A DNA stretch of 64,000 bases from Nodularia spumigena CCY9414 (GTDB lineage: Bacteria > Cyanobacteriota > Cyanobacteriia > Cyanobacteriales > Nostocaceae): assembly GCF_000340565.2 (NCBI RefSeq), contig NZ_CP007203.1, forward strand, positions 5,398,272 through 5,462,271, given 5' to 3'. Positions 1 to 9,331 of the stretch are shown in pieces; position 1 is the first letter of the stretch, and the number at the start of each line of letters is the position of its first letter. The notes under the pieces were generated by a model. That model was not told where the DNA came from and did no database searches. It saw only the letters and a program-made list of their open reading frames with translations. A program made the position numbers and the translations under genes.

Positions 1-131
1 TAATTAGAGTAAATTTCAGTGTAAAAAATGACTTGTTTTTTAACATTTGATCCATGAAGTTCATCAACTTGAAGGTTCACTAACAGCAGTAAGACCAAAT
101 AAATCAATGTGGTATGTGTGAGGCATCAACA

Positions 132-326
132 ATGAATCGAATTCGTGACGTAGTGCAACAAGCTTTAGCAACTAGCTACCTGACTGTTGAAGCAGAAAAC
201 CAACTACGGCATCTGTTGACTACTCAGTATGACTTGGAAGATTTAAATGCTTTCATGGCTTTGCAAGAGGCAGCTATGAACGGTAAGGTCAAACAGGAGT
301 CTCGTGAGCGTGTACTATCCCAGTAG
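132..326 (+). CDS. Small conserved cyanobacterial protein, unknown function
   Basis: A 64-residue soluble protein starting MNRIRDVV, with no membrane segment or cysteine pair; it looks wholly helical and charged. An ATG at 114 would add six residues. I prefer the ATG at 132 because a GAGG Shine-Dalgarno-like stretch lies about 10 bases upstream and because MNRIRDVV is the kind of start I remember for small cyanobacterial relatives that share the 'YLTVEAENQL' and 'YDLEDLNAFM' blocks. Function unknown. It converges on the LapA-like gene, with only about 8 bases between the stop codons. Confidence 0.7.
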   Translation: MNRIRDVVQQALATSYLTVEAENQLRHLLTTQYDLEDLNAFMALQEAAMNGKVKQESRERVLSQ

Positions 327-334
327 TTAAAAGC

Positions 335-1051
335 TTATTTACGGGACGGCTTATCTTCATCCTCAAAATCATCGTCTTCAAAAAACTTCCAATCGTCGTC
401 ATCATCATCTGCTTGATTATCCACTGGGTTAGTAGTCGATGGTTCATAAGGGGGGATGATTACCCGGTAATCAGCATCGTACACAGATTCAGTTTTTCCT
501 ACCGCAGTATTTTTGGGATCACGATAATTGTAGGAATAAACCGAACCAGATTGGGAACGACTTTGAGGTTCTTGTTGGCGTTCGTAGGTTTGAGAGTCTC
601 GAACTGGTGGAGTTTGAGGACTGGGGGTAGGTGCTTCTGGTTGCTGTTCATCAAAATCCCAATCATCATTTCTACTATCATTCGTCTCCCAATCGTCAAA
701 TGCGTTACTGGGAGTGGACTCTGTTTGACTAGCTGCTGTCGAAGGTCTATAACGTGGTGGTTGAGGTTCTTCCCTAGATGTCGCTTTCGCGCGGGGTGAA
801 GTTCCAACTGATGTATATGGTCTTTGGCGTTGTGGTTCCCCAAAATAATTTGATACCTTCAGCAAGGTAGTAATAATTAGGGATGTGAAAGCACCAGCAG
901 CAGTACTCACAAAAATCCACATTGCCAGGGGGAATGGTAGAGTTCGCACACCCAAAAATACGAGCGCTAGGACAGGCGACCAATTTTGAATTAGCAACAG
1001 TGTGAGTATCCCTAGTACTGCTACCAACAGAATTAAGCGAATTACAGCCAT
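335..1051 (-). CDS. LapA-like (DUF1049-type) membrane protein with acidic disordered tail
   Basis: About 238 residues from the ATG at 1051; a TTG at 1069 would add six. Two hydrophobic helices occupy roughly residues 1-22 and 32-62, the two-helix hairpin typical of LapA/DUF1049 proteins. The remaining three quarters is low-complexity, rich in Q, S, P, T and D, with repeated 'DDW' patches and an aspartate/glutamate-rich C-terminus ending near DEDKPSRK, so probably disordered and cytoplasmic. Role unknown; family members are envelope-associated. Same strand as ubiX but separated by about 100 bases, so co-transcription is uncertain. Family assignment rests on the two-helix pattern and is moderate. 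Confidence 0.6.
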   Translation of the reverse strand: MAVIRLILLVAVLGILTLLLIQNWSPVLALVFLGVRTLPFPLAMWIFVSTAAGAFTSLIITTLLKVSNYFGEPQRQRPYTSVGTSPRAKATSREEPQPPRYRPSTAASQTESTPSNAFDDWETNDSRNDDWDFDEQQPEAPTPSPQTPPVRDSQTYERQQEPQSRSQSGSVYSYNYRDPKNTAVGKTESVYDADYRVIIPPYEPSTTNPVDNQADDDDDDWKFFEDDDFEDEDKPSRK

Positions 1052-1153
1052 AGAAAAGGCAAAAGTCAAAGTTACTCAATCAAAGCAAAAGGCAAAAGGC
1101 AAAAGTTACTCTGTTTTTACTTTTACATTTTTACAGCAATTACAACACAGGAC

Positions 1154-1774
1154 TTATTTACTTCCTTGCCAACGCTGAATGGGAATGCAATCAATATCTA
1201 GTTGATCTAAAGCACGAGCAACTACAAAATCAACTAAGTCCTCAATGCTTTGAGGATTGTGATACCAAGCCGGAATGGCTGGTACAACTCTGACTCCAGT
1301 TTCTGCCAAAGTTGTTAAGTTTCGCAGGTGAATCAGGCTAAATGGGGTTTCACGGGGAACGATGACTAGCTTTCGCCCTTCTTTAATCTGGACATCCGCA
1401 GCCCGTTCCAGTAAGTCGGAACTCAAGCCACCTGCTATCTTGGCCACTGTACTCATGCTACATGGCATGATAATCATCCCCAAGGTGCGAAAAGAACCAC
1501 TGGCGATTCCGGCTCCCACATCACCCCAAGGATGGCAGCGTAGTTTACCCCCAACAGCGACTCCAGCTTGTTCTCGCCAGAATTGCTCTTGTGCGGTTGG
1601 TTCAGCTGGCATTCGAGTTTCCTGTTCGCTGGCCCAAACCATGTAAGTTGATTTAGAGGCTACTAGTTCAATCTCATAGTCTGCTGCGAGCAGATATTTG
1701 AGGGCGTGAACGGCGTAGATGAGACCAGATGCACCAGATATGCCTAATATAAGGGGTTTGGGGTTGTTTGACAC
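1154..1774 (-). CDS. ubiX: Flavin prenyltransferase UbiX
   Basis: 206 residues, normal for the family. Catalyses prenylation of reduced FMN with dimethylallyl phosphate to make prenylated FMN, the cofactor of UbiD-type decarboxylases; in cyanobacteria this serves plastoquinone synthesis. The N-terminal ILGISGASG flavin-binding loop, the MIIMPCSMST segment and the VIVPRETPF block (phosphate/prenyl site) are all present. The start is a GTG at 1774, directly before SNNPKPLILG. It lies downstream of zam on the same strand with about 230 bases between, so it may have its own promoter. Confidence 0.93.
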   Translation of the reverse strand: MSNNPKPLILGISGASGLIYAVHALKYLLAADYEIELVASKSTYMVWASEQETRMPAEPTAQEQFWREQAGVAVGGKLRCHPWGDVGAGIASGSFRTLGMIIMPCSMSTVAKIAGGLSSDLLERAADVQIKEGRKLVIVPRETPFSLIHLRNLTTLAETGVRVVPAIPAWYHNPQSIEDLVDFVVARALDQLDIDCIPIQRWQGSK

Positions 1775-2005
1775 GGGGCTGCTAGTAAAGTTGATTGCGG
1801 GTCAAAATCTGAGAAATTGGGGCATTGCCCTAATTAGTACGCCAGGGGATGGCGGAAAGTAAATTGCCTGTGCAGAGGAGCTAGGGAAGTGTGGAAATCT
1901 CGTCAGGCTAACGCTGTGAGCGTTAGCCAAACGGGAGTAACCCAGAAAACCAAGAAGTGATTCTTGGCAGCCTTCACTCAAGCTTGTAACGAGTGTGGGA
2001 ATATG

Positions 2006-4345
2006 TCACTCATCCTCTGCGTATGTATCCAAGTTACTGGGTAAGTAGATATCTGATGGGTCGTTGTTGGTAGCATTGACACCCAAACCTTTAGCTACAA
2101 GATCGCTGCTGACAGTTACTAAATCAATTTGCTGACGATAGTAATCGACACTTTTCACTTGCACGGCTACGCGATCGCCTAGTCTGTAAGAAGCTCGATT
2201 TTTCCGCCCAAATAGTGCCTGTTGTCTGGCGCGGTATTCATACCAATCATCTTTGAGGGAACTGACGTGTACCAGTCCTTCTACCCGTAAAGGTACGCTG
2301 ATATCTTCTCCAGGATTCGATTCGGCGGCTGGAACTTCAATTTCCACAAAGAAGCCATAGGATTGTACACCAGTAATTACGCCTTGGAAGACCTGACCGA
2401 TGCGCTGTTTCATCAGTTGGGCTTTTTGTAGTCCGGCTAAATCGGCTTCGGCTTCTTGGACTTCTTTTTCTCTGTCGTTAATCTGGATAATTACCCGATG
2501 CAAATCACTTTGGAGTTCTTGTTGCAATTCTGGCGGGAGAACGTTCCAGTTAATTTCGTTGTGAGAAGAAGAATGGCGCAGGTTAACTCGCTCTTTCACA
2601 CGGGTGTTGCGGCGATCGCGTCCATGTTCTAGTAACCTATAATACACTCTTTGTATGAGCAAATCTGGGTATCTTCGTAGAGGCGAAGTACAGTGAGTAT
2701 ATTGATCTAGTGATAAACCAAAGTGGGTTCCTTTCGTGGTGTTATAGGCAGCTGGTTTAAGTGTGTCTTGTAATAGATAAGTCAGAACTTGCTCTGATGG
2801 GGATTCAGCAAAAGCCCCAGTTAAGTGCTGATAATCCAAAGGTTGAATATCTACTTCTGCTTCTAGTGTGAGTTCTACACCTAAATTGATGGCTAACTTC
2901 AGCATTTCCTGAACATCTTCGGTATCCGGTGTACCTTGGACTCGCCAAATGGCCGGAATACCTAAAGCACTCAGATGTTTAGCCATGAGTTCATTCACTA
3001 GTAGCACGAACTCTGTCAAGAGCGATCGCACTGGTAAATCATTGACCAATACTGCTCCCAATATCCCCTCATCATAGTAGGGGTTTTGATTAGGTGGTAA
3101 ATTCAACTGCAAGCTACCACGAGCCAGGCGCGTCTGTTTCACTGCCTTTTGCAATGTTTCTAGGTCTTGCAGAATCTCAATTACCTTTGGCAGTTCATCT
3201 TCAGTTTCACCAGTGAGAATAGCTTCTGCTTCTTGCCGACTCAGTGCTGCATCGACATTGATCACACTGGGCTGAATTTCCCACTCCAACGCTTCTCCAG
3301 ACTGTGGATCAATGGCAATTAAGAAAGACAGGGCTAGGCGATCGCTTCCTTCTACGAATGCACAGCGTTCGGCTACACATTCAGGTAACATTGGCAACCC
3401 TAAATTGCCCAAGTATACTGATTTACCCCGCTTCACAGATTCTCTATCTAAGGGTTCATCAGGGTGGACATAATGGGAAACATCAGCAATATGAAAGCCT
3501 AAAAGCCAATGTCCCTCTGCTGTTTTTTCTAAACTGAAAGCATTCTCAATGAATTTTGTGTCAAAATTAACACCTGCAATTGTCAGAGTAAATAAATTTC
3601 GTAAATCTAGTTTATTTTTCAGGTCTGCTTTCAGGAGCCTTTTGGGCAACTTAGCTGCTGCGTCTAAAACTGAATCCGGGAAATTACGGGATAAATCGTG
3701 CTTACAAGTTACCAAATCTATATCAGCAGCAGCCTCAGCATCGCTACCCAGGATTTGTACCACTCGACCTAAGGGGGGATGTTGTGCTAATGGATAACGC
3801 AGCACTTCCACATGAGCCAGGTGGTCAATGGCCTCTTCTAATTTCATGCCGTTTGTTTGGATTTTGAGTTCAAACAGCAGTCGATCATCTAAAGGTACAG
3901 CCCTAAAACCGTTTTCTACTGGCTTGATTCGTGCCAGTAATGTGTGGTTGGAACGTTCCAGGATCAGCTTAACTTCTCCTTCTGGAGAACGGCGACGACT
4001 ACCTTCTTTGAGGACTCTTACCAAAACGCGATCGCCATTCCAAGCATTACTCAAATGGCTTTCGCGAATATAAATATCCTCCGCTCCTTCCACATCTTGA
4101 ATAGCAAAGCAAAAGCCTTTACTAGAACAACGGAGTTTGGCTTCAATCACACCTTCTTCTGCCACCCGGCGATATTTGCCGCGTTCTTTCACCAGAATTC
4201 CGATTTTTTCCAGAACTTCCAAGGCAATGTGAAGTTTTTGTAAACTAATTTCATCCTCGCAACCGAGTTTCTTTTCCAAAACTTTACGAGCAACCAATTT
4301 ATCATCAGTGAAATTGGCAAGGAGTGTAGCGATAGAAAATTCCAT
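2006..4345 (-). CDS. zam: Zam, RNB-family protein with degenerate active site
   Basis: 779 residues with RNase II/R architecture: N-terminal winged-helix/OB region (about 1-120), RNB domain (about 245-600) containing the C-terminal YTHCTSPLRRYPDL block, and an S1 RNA-binding domain (about 670-765). The metal-binding aspartate cluster of true RNase II/R (TID...D.DDA) is replaced at residues 255-269 by TIAGVNFDTKFIENA, so most catalytic aspartates are missing. Extreme active-site decay plus conserved cysteines is the published hallmark of cyanobacterial Zam proteins (acetazolamide resistance; redox-regulated, affecting phycobiliprotein levels and photosystem balance). Candidate cysteines are 73 and 79 in RCSSKGFC. 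Catalytic activity as an exonuclease is therefore doubtful. ATG start at 4345. Confidence 0.88.
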   Translation of the reverse strand: MEFSIATLLANFTDDKLVARKVLEKKLGCEDEISLQKLHIALEVLEKIGILVKERGKYRRVAEEGVIEAKLRCSSKGFCFAIQDVEGAEDIYIRESHLSNAWNGDRVLVRVLKEGSRRRSPEGEVKLILERSNHTLLARIKPVENGFRAVPLDDRLLFELKIQTNGMKLEEAIDHLAHVEVLRYPLAQHPPLGRVVQILGSDAEAAADIDLVTCKHDLSRNFPDSVLDAAAKLPKRLLKADLKNKLDLRNLFTLTIAGVNFDTKFIENAFSLEKTAEGHWLLGFHIADVSHYVHPDEPLDRESVKRGKSVYLGNLGLPMLPECVAERCAFVEGSDRLALSFLIAIDPQSGEALEWEIQPSVINVDAALSRQEAEAILTGETEDELPKVIEILQDLETLQKAVKQTRLARGSLQLNLPPNQNPYYDEGILGAVLVNDLPVRSLLTEFVLLVNELMAKHLSALGIPAIWRVQGTPDTEDVQEMLKLAINLGVELTLEAEVDIQPLDYQHLTGAFAESPSEQVLTYLLQDTLKPAAYNTTKGTHFGLSLDQYTHCTSPLRRYPDLLIQRVYYRLLEHGRDRRNTRVKERVNLRHSSSHNEINWNVLPPELQQELQSDLHRVIIQINDREKEVQEAEADLAGLQKAQLMKQRIGQVFQGVITGVQSYGFFVEIEVPAAESNPGEDISVPLRVEGLVHVSSLKDDWYEYRARQQALFGRKNRASYRLGDRVAVQVKSVDYYRQQIDLVTVSSDLVAKGLGVNATNNDPSDIYLPSNLDTYAEDE

Positions 4346-4402
4346 GCAGTGAACCGACCTTTGGTCAAAACATCATTTTTCATTTAATCTGGCCTTTTCC
4401 TG

Positions 4403-5032
4403 TAAGTAGGTTAACAGAAAAATTTAAAGGTATGTAAAGAAAAGTTAACCTAATTGGCTTTGTTAAATTTAGTACGTTCTGTCCGGTGTTTTCCTTTTTT
4501 ACCTCTGGTTTCAACACCATCCATAACTGCATACGCTAGTTCTAATTCATCCTCAAACATTTTTCCAGCAATTTCATCTCGTTTAAGATGTTGCCATTCT
4601 AATTCAATTGGATTCATTTCCGAGCAATATTTAGGAAGGAAAAACATATATAAACCCATTTGTTCCCACTTTGTCCATAATGCCTGAACTTCTTTACAAC
4701 AATGTATTGGTCCATTATCTTGAACTATGACTCTCATTCGTTTACTTTCAGATGCTTCTTGCGCCTCTTGTTCCATCATTTTGATGTAAGAACTGCGCTT
4801 AACTCCTCCAATTACTAGACCATAAATAAAGCTAATTAATGGCTGAAATAGCCCAATAATACTGATTCTGCGTCCACGTCTTTTTGTTTGTTCGAGCTTT
4901 TTTTGTTCTCCTTTTTGATAGTATGTATAACCTGAATCACTCCAAGCTGAAAATCCTGATTCATCCAAATATTTTAGGTCTATTTCTCCACTAGCCGCAG
5001 CCAGTTCTAACATATCCATATCTGCTTGTTTA
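4403..5032 (-). mobile_element. Truncated IS630-type copy, 3' part only, inverted
   Basis: This 630-bp segment is the reverse complement of 5575-6204. It carries the right terminal inverted repeat (starting TAAGTAGGTTAACAG at 4403) and the C-terminal two thirds of a DDE transposase (reading from 5018 down to 4450, identical in translation to residues encoded at about 5578-6154). The N-terminal half and left end are absent. Its broken edge is a TA dinucleotide at 5031-5032 where the complete neighbouring copy begins, which fits insertion of one copy into a TA inside the other followed by loss of the remainder. Non-functional alone. Confidence 0.9.
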
Positions 5033-5108
5033 AGTAGGTAAACAAAAAAAATTAAAGGTGTGTAAAGATAAGTAAATACGGAAAAACATATATTAGGGTG
5101 ATGTAAAT

Positions 5109-5516
5109 ATGGGGTCAAGGTTAAGGATATTCCTGACAAAAAAACAAGATAGAGAGTTGTTTGACCTGAGAACAGCGAAAGTACCGCAGAAAGTAAAAGA
5201 TAGAGCTGAAGTAATCAGATTAAATGCAGATGGTTGGTATGTGGAAAAAATAGCGGCTCACTTTGATTGGGGAGAGCAAACAGTAAGAGTCGTGTTGAAT
5301 AAGTGGGAAAAAGAAGGAATAGAAGGACTCCATGAGTTACCAGGTCGAGGGAGAAAGCCAAAATTGGTGGAAGCTGACATTGAATATTTAGAAAAATGCT
5401 TGAAAGAAGAAGCACAAACTTATAACAGTAAGCAATTAGCAGAAAAACTGGATAAAGAGCGTGGGATAAAAGTAAGTACCAACACAATCAGACGGGGACT
5501 AAAAAAAAAGGGGTGA
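5109..5516 (+). CDS. IS630 transposase, N-terminal helix-turn-helix part (orfA)
   Basis: 135 residues with two helix-turn-helix regions (for example KIAAHFDWGEQTVRVVLNKW and the later TNTIRRGLKKKG), which bind the element's ends. The frame stops at TGA 5514-5516 just after a run of nine A residues at 5501-5509 followed by GGGG. A -1 slip on that run joins it to the DDE-domain frame that begins at 5513; the fused product would be about 350 residues, the normal size for IS630 transposases. It is therefore half of one transposase and is probably made both alone and as a fusion. Confidence 0.88.
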   Translation: MGSRLRIFLTKKQDRELFDLRTAKVPQKVKDRAEVIRLNADGWYVEKIAAHFDWGEQTVRVVLNKWEKEGIEGLHELPGRGRKPKLVEADIEYLEKCLKEEAQTYNSKQLAEKLDKERGIKVSTNTIRRGLKKKG

Positions 5517-6157
5517 TTTGGAAGCGGATAAGAATAAGTCATCAAGCAAAACAAGATCCAGTGACTCGTGCAAATAAACAAGCAGATATGGATATGTTAG
5601 AACTGGCTGCGGCTAGTGGAGAAATAGACCTAAAATATTTGGATGAATCAGGATTTTCAGCTTGGAGTGATTCAGGTTATACATACTATCAAAAAGGAGA
5701 ACAAAAAAAGCTCGAACAAACAAAAAGACGTGGACGCAGAATCAGTATTATTGGGCTATTTCAGCCATTAATTAGCTTTATTTATGGTCTAGTAATTGGA
5801 GGAGTTAAGCGCAGTTCTTACATCAAAATGATGGAACAAGAGGCGCAAGAAGCATCTGAAAGTAAACGAATGAGAGTCATAGTTCAAGATAATGGACCAA
5901 TACATTGTTGTAAAGAAGTTCAGGCATTATGGACAAAGTGGGAACAAATGGGTTTATATATGTTTTTCCTTCCTAAATATTGCTCGGAAATGAATCCAAT
6001 TGAATTAGAATGGCAACATCTTAAACGAGATGAAATTGCTGGAAAAATGTTTGAGGATGAATTAGAACTAGCGTATGCAGTTATGGATGGTGTTGAAACC
6101 AGAGGTAAAAAAGGAAAACACCGGACAGAACGTACTAAATTTAACAAAGCCAATTAG
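5513..6157 (+). CDS. IS630 transposase, C-terminal DDE catalytic part (orfB)
   Basis: 214 residues in the -1 frame relative to the upstream part. The three catalytic acidic residues of the DDE triad are visible: the D of LDESGF, the D of VQDNGPIH and the E of NPIELEWQ. The nominal GTG at 5513 overlaps the upstream stop, so expression by programmed -1 frameshifting on the A9 tract is more likely than independent initiation. Intact, so the element may be active. The truncated inverted neighbour encodes the same sequence from KQADMDML onward without any amino-acid difference, which indicates a recent event. Confidence 0.9.
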   Translation: MIWKRIRISHQAKQDPVTRANKQADMDMLELAAASGEIDLKYLDESGFSAWSDSGYTYYQKGEQKKLEQTKRRGRRISIIGLFQPLISFIYGLVIGGVKRSSYIKMMEQEAQEASESKRMRVIVQDNGPIHCCKEVQALWTKWEQMGLYMFFLPKYCSEMNPIELEWQHLKRDEIAGKMFEDELELAYAVMDGVETRGKKGKHRTERTKFNKAN

Positions 6158-6322
6158 GTTAACTTTTCTTTACATACCTTTAAATTTTTCTGTTAACCTA
6201 CTTATTGTCTGGGTAGTAGGTAGGGGCGGGTTTACACATATCATTCATGATTAACGGGAATTTTGGTGAACCCGCCCCTACTAATTGAATTACCAAAATC
6301 CAAAATCTAAAATTGTTTGACC

Positions 6323-8392
6323 CTAACGCCAATTCTCCCAGTTTTCGTTAAAAATGGAAGTATCAGGGAAAGCCGTCGGGTTGCCATTTTGCTGCAACAG
6401 ACGTTTGAGAGCTTGTAATTGTGGAGATGGTCTCGGTAAATCCTTTACCAATTGATAAGGTGCAACTTGATTTTTTAAAGAGAAAGCCGCAGTAGTTCCC
6501 GCAGCAGCGCCAGCCGACCATTCAAATGAGTGTACCCGATAGGCTGCTGCCGCAATGTGACTGGTAGCGATACTTTTACCCCCTACAATCAAATTATCGA
6601 TTTTTTGGGGAATCATGGCTCTGAGGGCAATTTGGAAGGGATAAGCTTGACCAGCACCGCGCCTTTCTCCGGGACGTTCTCTATTACCAGCAGCTTCTGG
6701 AGGGCTTTTCTCCATGCAAGGATGGAAGTCTATGGCATAGTGACCAATACCTACAGCATCGGGAAAAATAGTCGAACGAGTCCGCCGCATTACTTGTTCG
6801 GGTGGCTTTTTACCTATAATTACTGATACTGCTTCTAAGCCTGCAAGGGTTCCTTGTAATCTCCGGTACATAGCCGCCGGCAGCATTTTGCGATAATACT
6901 CATCGTTGTAGTCGCGGCGAGAAATATCAGTTTCCCAAATCGTAAACCCTCCAGGTTGTCCCCAACTGGGACGGCCAATAATCCGCCGTCCTTCGCGCAT
7001 ATATGGATATTTCGATAAGCCATGCGCTGTTCCCATTGGGGAATTTAAGCCGGATATAAAGCGATTATTTGGGTGTTGCTGTTTAACACCTTCACCTAGT
7101 TGAGAATCTGTAGTTCCAGCTACTAGCCAGTAATAATAAGCAAGGGCGTTTTCCTCACCTCTTTGGAGGGTTTCTGTGCGTAGTCCCCCCAGCCATCCCC
7201 CTGGTTGCAACTGTCCAGCAGCTTGTAACTGTTGGCGCGTGTAAACTAGGTTATCTTGGGCGGTTCCGGGGCGATAGTCGTTACCCCAAGTCCAGTTTTG
7301 CATGGAAATGTCCCCTGGTGTGGGAGTAGAAAACCTCACACCACGAAAGGTTACAGGCTCTCCCTGTTGTGGACTCCAGATGCGGCGATAGGTGAAAACT
7401 AAGTCAAAGTTTGCCAGTCGCTGTAATTCATAACTAAAATATGGAGAATACTGTAAATAAAATGGCGGCATTTTCTGGGGTTGTGGTCCCTTTGTAGCCT
7501 CCATTGCAAAAGTGTAAGTAAATCCTTGGGTACAATAAGGATCGTTTTGGGCGCTGGAAGAAGAAGGTTCGAGGTGGGAACGAGGGTCAATACCTAAGCG
7601 GTAGGGAACGTCAGCAAGGGCGATAATTTCTCCGGTTTCGCTAGCATCGACAACGTACCATTTTGGGGCGTTCCCTTGGCTTTTTTGGGGAACTAGGCGA
7701 ATAATATTTTTGGTGAACCGAGATGAGTTTTCGTAGCGATAAGCATCTTCTATGGTTTGAGATAAAGTAAAGGTGTTATGAGGTGGTGCGCCTTTTGCTG
7801 GTTGATGTTGAATTGCGATAGCTGCGCTGACCTGTCGGTTCGCACTATTAATTAATTTTCCACCACCATCAACTGTAGATGGGCTAATTTCTAAATCCTT
7901 AACTACCGTATTGGGGAACCATTCTAACTTGCCTCTACCCTTTCTTTCAGCATCTTTGAGCATCTGAGCCATGACGGTATGAGCATCACGAGGCAGAAAG
8001 CAAGAGTCACTTACCCAGCAATCCCCAGGGTTAAGTTTACCGTATTTGCGTTCAATGCGATTTCGCAATTCCAAGTAGCCACGAGAATAAAATTGGCGAC
8101 TGCGCTGGGTGGGGCGTTCATCTAATGCAGATGTTCCCTGAGAAGAAATTTGTCCTCCCAACCAATCTGTAATTTCTGTGAGACAAACTGTGCGTCCCGC
8201 TAGTAAACCCTCGTAAGCTGTAGCTACGCCTGAAAGTCCACCACCCACAACTAATATCTCACAATTTACGGTTTTGTCTGGGTTTCTCGGTGGTGCTGCA
8301 ACAATGGCAGACTGTGGTGCAATCAAGTTAGATATTAAGCTGACACTGACCAGTGATGTCAAGCTGTAAGCTACTTTGTGTCTACGCTTCAT
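6323..8392 (-). CDS. Exported FAD-dependent oxidoreductase
   Basis: About 689 residues from the ATG at 8392. An ATG at 8488 would add 32 residues ahead of what looks like a signal peptide (MKRRHKVAYSL followed by a hydrophobic stretch to about residue 37), so the internal start is preferred. The dinucleotide-binding VVGGGLSGVATAY lies just after the presumed cleavage site, followed by EITDWLGGQISSQGTSA, typical of the FAD_oxidored (PF12831-type) family. Late blocks such as DNLIVGGKSIATSHIA complete the FAD domain. Substrate unknown. An exported flavoprotein would need loading before Tat export, but no twin-arginine motif is obvious. It stands alone on its strand. Confidence 0.8.
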   Translation of the reverse strand: MKRRHKVAYSLTSLVSVSLISNLIAPQSAIVAAPPRNPDKTVNCEILVVGGGLSGVATAYEGLLAGRTVCLTEITDWLGGQISSQGTSALDERPTQRSRQFYSRGYLELRNRIERKYGKLNPGDCWVSDSCFLPRDAHTVMAQMLKDAERKGRGKLEWFPNTVVKDLEISPSTVDGGGKLINSANRQVSAAIAIQHQPAKGAPPHNTFTLSQTIEDAYRYENSSRFTKNIIRLVPQKSQGNAPKWYVVDASETGEIIALADVPYRLGIDPRSHLEPSSSSAQNDPYCTQGFTYTFAMEATKGPQPQKMPPFYLQYSPYFSYELQRLANFDLVFTYRRIWSPQQGEPVTFRGVRFSTPTPGDISMQNWTWGNDYRPGTAQDNLVYTRQQLQAAGQLQPGGWLGGLRTETLQRGEENALAYYYWLVAGTTDSQLGEGVKQQHPNNRFISGLNSPMGTAHGLSKYPYMREGRRIIGRPSWGQPGGFTIWETDISRRDYNDEYYRKMLPAAMYRRLQGTLAGLEAVSVIIGKKPPEQVMRRTRSTIFPDAVGIGHYAIDFHPCMEKSPPEAAGNRERPGERRGAGQAYPFQIALRAMIPQKIDNLIVGGKSIATSHIAAAAYRVHSFEWSAGAAAGTTAAFSLKNQVAPYQLVKDLPRPSPQLQALKRLLQQNGNPTAFPDTSIFNENWENWR

Positions 8393-8708
8393 AGTTAGAG
8401 AAACCCTTTTACTCCTATCTCGATTTGTAGACGGTAGCATCTGGCAAATGTTGACTACAAGTTTAGCAACGGACACTTCAGCAGCCATAGTTCAGCAAAA
8501 AAAGCCAGATTCATATCTGAATCTGACTTTTCTGTATGCTCAGGGAATTACACAAAATACCCAATCTGTAGGCTCAGAGGTTGCACCGGGTGACGGTCAG
8601 TCACGACTACACAGGCAAAACCCTGAGACTCAATGCCGTAACGCACCCTACAAATATTGGTTAATTTATTTTTGGTAATTCTCTAAAGGAAATTTTTCGT
8701 GGTGAAGT

Positions 8709-9029
8709 TTAGTAGCGGTTACGTCCACCACCACCACCACCGCCGTATCCTCCTCCTCTGTTACCACCACCAAAGGAACCTCTATCTTCCTTGGGTTTAG
8801 CCTTATTTACTTTGAGTCCACGACCCATCCATTCAGCACCATCAAGAGCTTCAATGGCAGCAGCTTCTTCTGCTTCTGTCTCCATTTCAACGAAAGCAAA
8901 ACCACGCATCCGGCCTGTTTCACGGTCAGTAGGTACTTGAACCCGCTTAACAGTGCCATATTCAGCAAATACTCCACTGAGATCTGCTTCTGTAACCTCG
9001 TAAGAAAGGTTGCCTACGTAAATCGACAT
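8709..9029 (-). CDS. Glycine-rich RNA-binding protein (cyanobacterial Rbp family)
   Basis: 106 residues: one RRM domain (about 1-80) with RNP2 IYVGNL near the N-terminus and RNP1 RGFAFVEM near residue 42, then a short basic linker and a glycine-rich tail ([15 protein letters not shown]). This architecture is the cyanobacterial Rbp family, several members of which are induced by cold. GGAG lies about 10 bases before the ATG. The roughly 300-base region upstream is AT-rich and may hold a long leader as in other rbp genes. The particular rbp letter cannot be assigned from sequence alone. Confidence 0.93.
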   Translation of the reverse strand: MSIYVGNLSYEVTEADLSGVFAEYGTVKRVQVPTDRETGRMRGFAFVEMETEAEEAAAIEALDGAEWMGRGLKVNKAKPKEDRGSFGGGNRGGGYGGGGGGGRNRY

Positions 9030-9331
9030 CGGATTGTCTCCAAAATTGTTACTGAGTATAGATTTAAATTTCGGAGAATTAAATTTGTAGATACCAAAAG
9101 GGAATACCTGTCAATACTCAAAACAAATACTGTCACCGAATAAATCCTAATATTCTTAAGATTACACACAAGCTCACTATCTGTATATAGTAGATAGTTA
9201 AAATATGATTAACTTCTTAAGTTGGGTCTGTGTTTGGTACTTCTTATAAGTCTTGTGAGACTTAGCAGCGCACTTCTCGTAAGTTCTCACCAAAGCGATG
9301 TAATATACGAATAACGTTATAAAAATTAACA
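9030..9331. other. AT-rich divergent intergenic region
   Basis: About 300 bases between two divergent genes (the RRM protein and a small hypothetical). It must hold both promoters and probably the long leader of the RNA-binding protein gene. I see a short inverted pair around AAGTCTTGTGAGACTT (9248-9263). I cannot place promoter boxes with confidence. Confidence 0.4.

Larger units (their letters stand above)
5031..6204 (+). mobile_element. Complete IS630-family insertion sequence
   Basis: About 1.17 kb, bounded by TA at 5031-5032 and TA at 6203-6204, as expected for this TA-targeting family. Imperfect terminal inverted repeats of roughly 45 bp begin TAAGTAGGTAAACA on the left and read TAAGTAGGTTAACAG from the right. 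It holds two overlapping transposase frames joined by a likely -1 frameshift at an A9 run. Its right 630 bp is repeated as an inverted copy immediately to the left, so the two form arms of a very long palindrome around a 542-bp spacer. Confidence 0.92.

Noticed and set aside
1..113. Possible promoter or gene end at the window edge
   Set aside because: AT-rich, no open frame, and no element I could define.
413..799. 128-codon plus-strand frame opposite the LapA-like gene
   Set aside because: Antisense shadow of a low-complexity coding region; translation has no recognisable pattern.
4450..5139. 229-codon minus-strand frame read as a gene
   Set aside because: The first 35 or so codons come from reading backwards through the complete IS left end; only the rest is transposase, so it is a fused artefact of a truncated IS.
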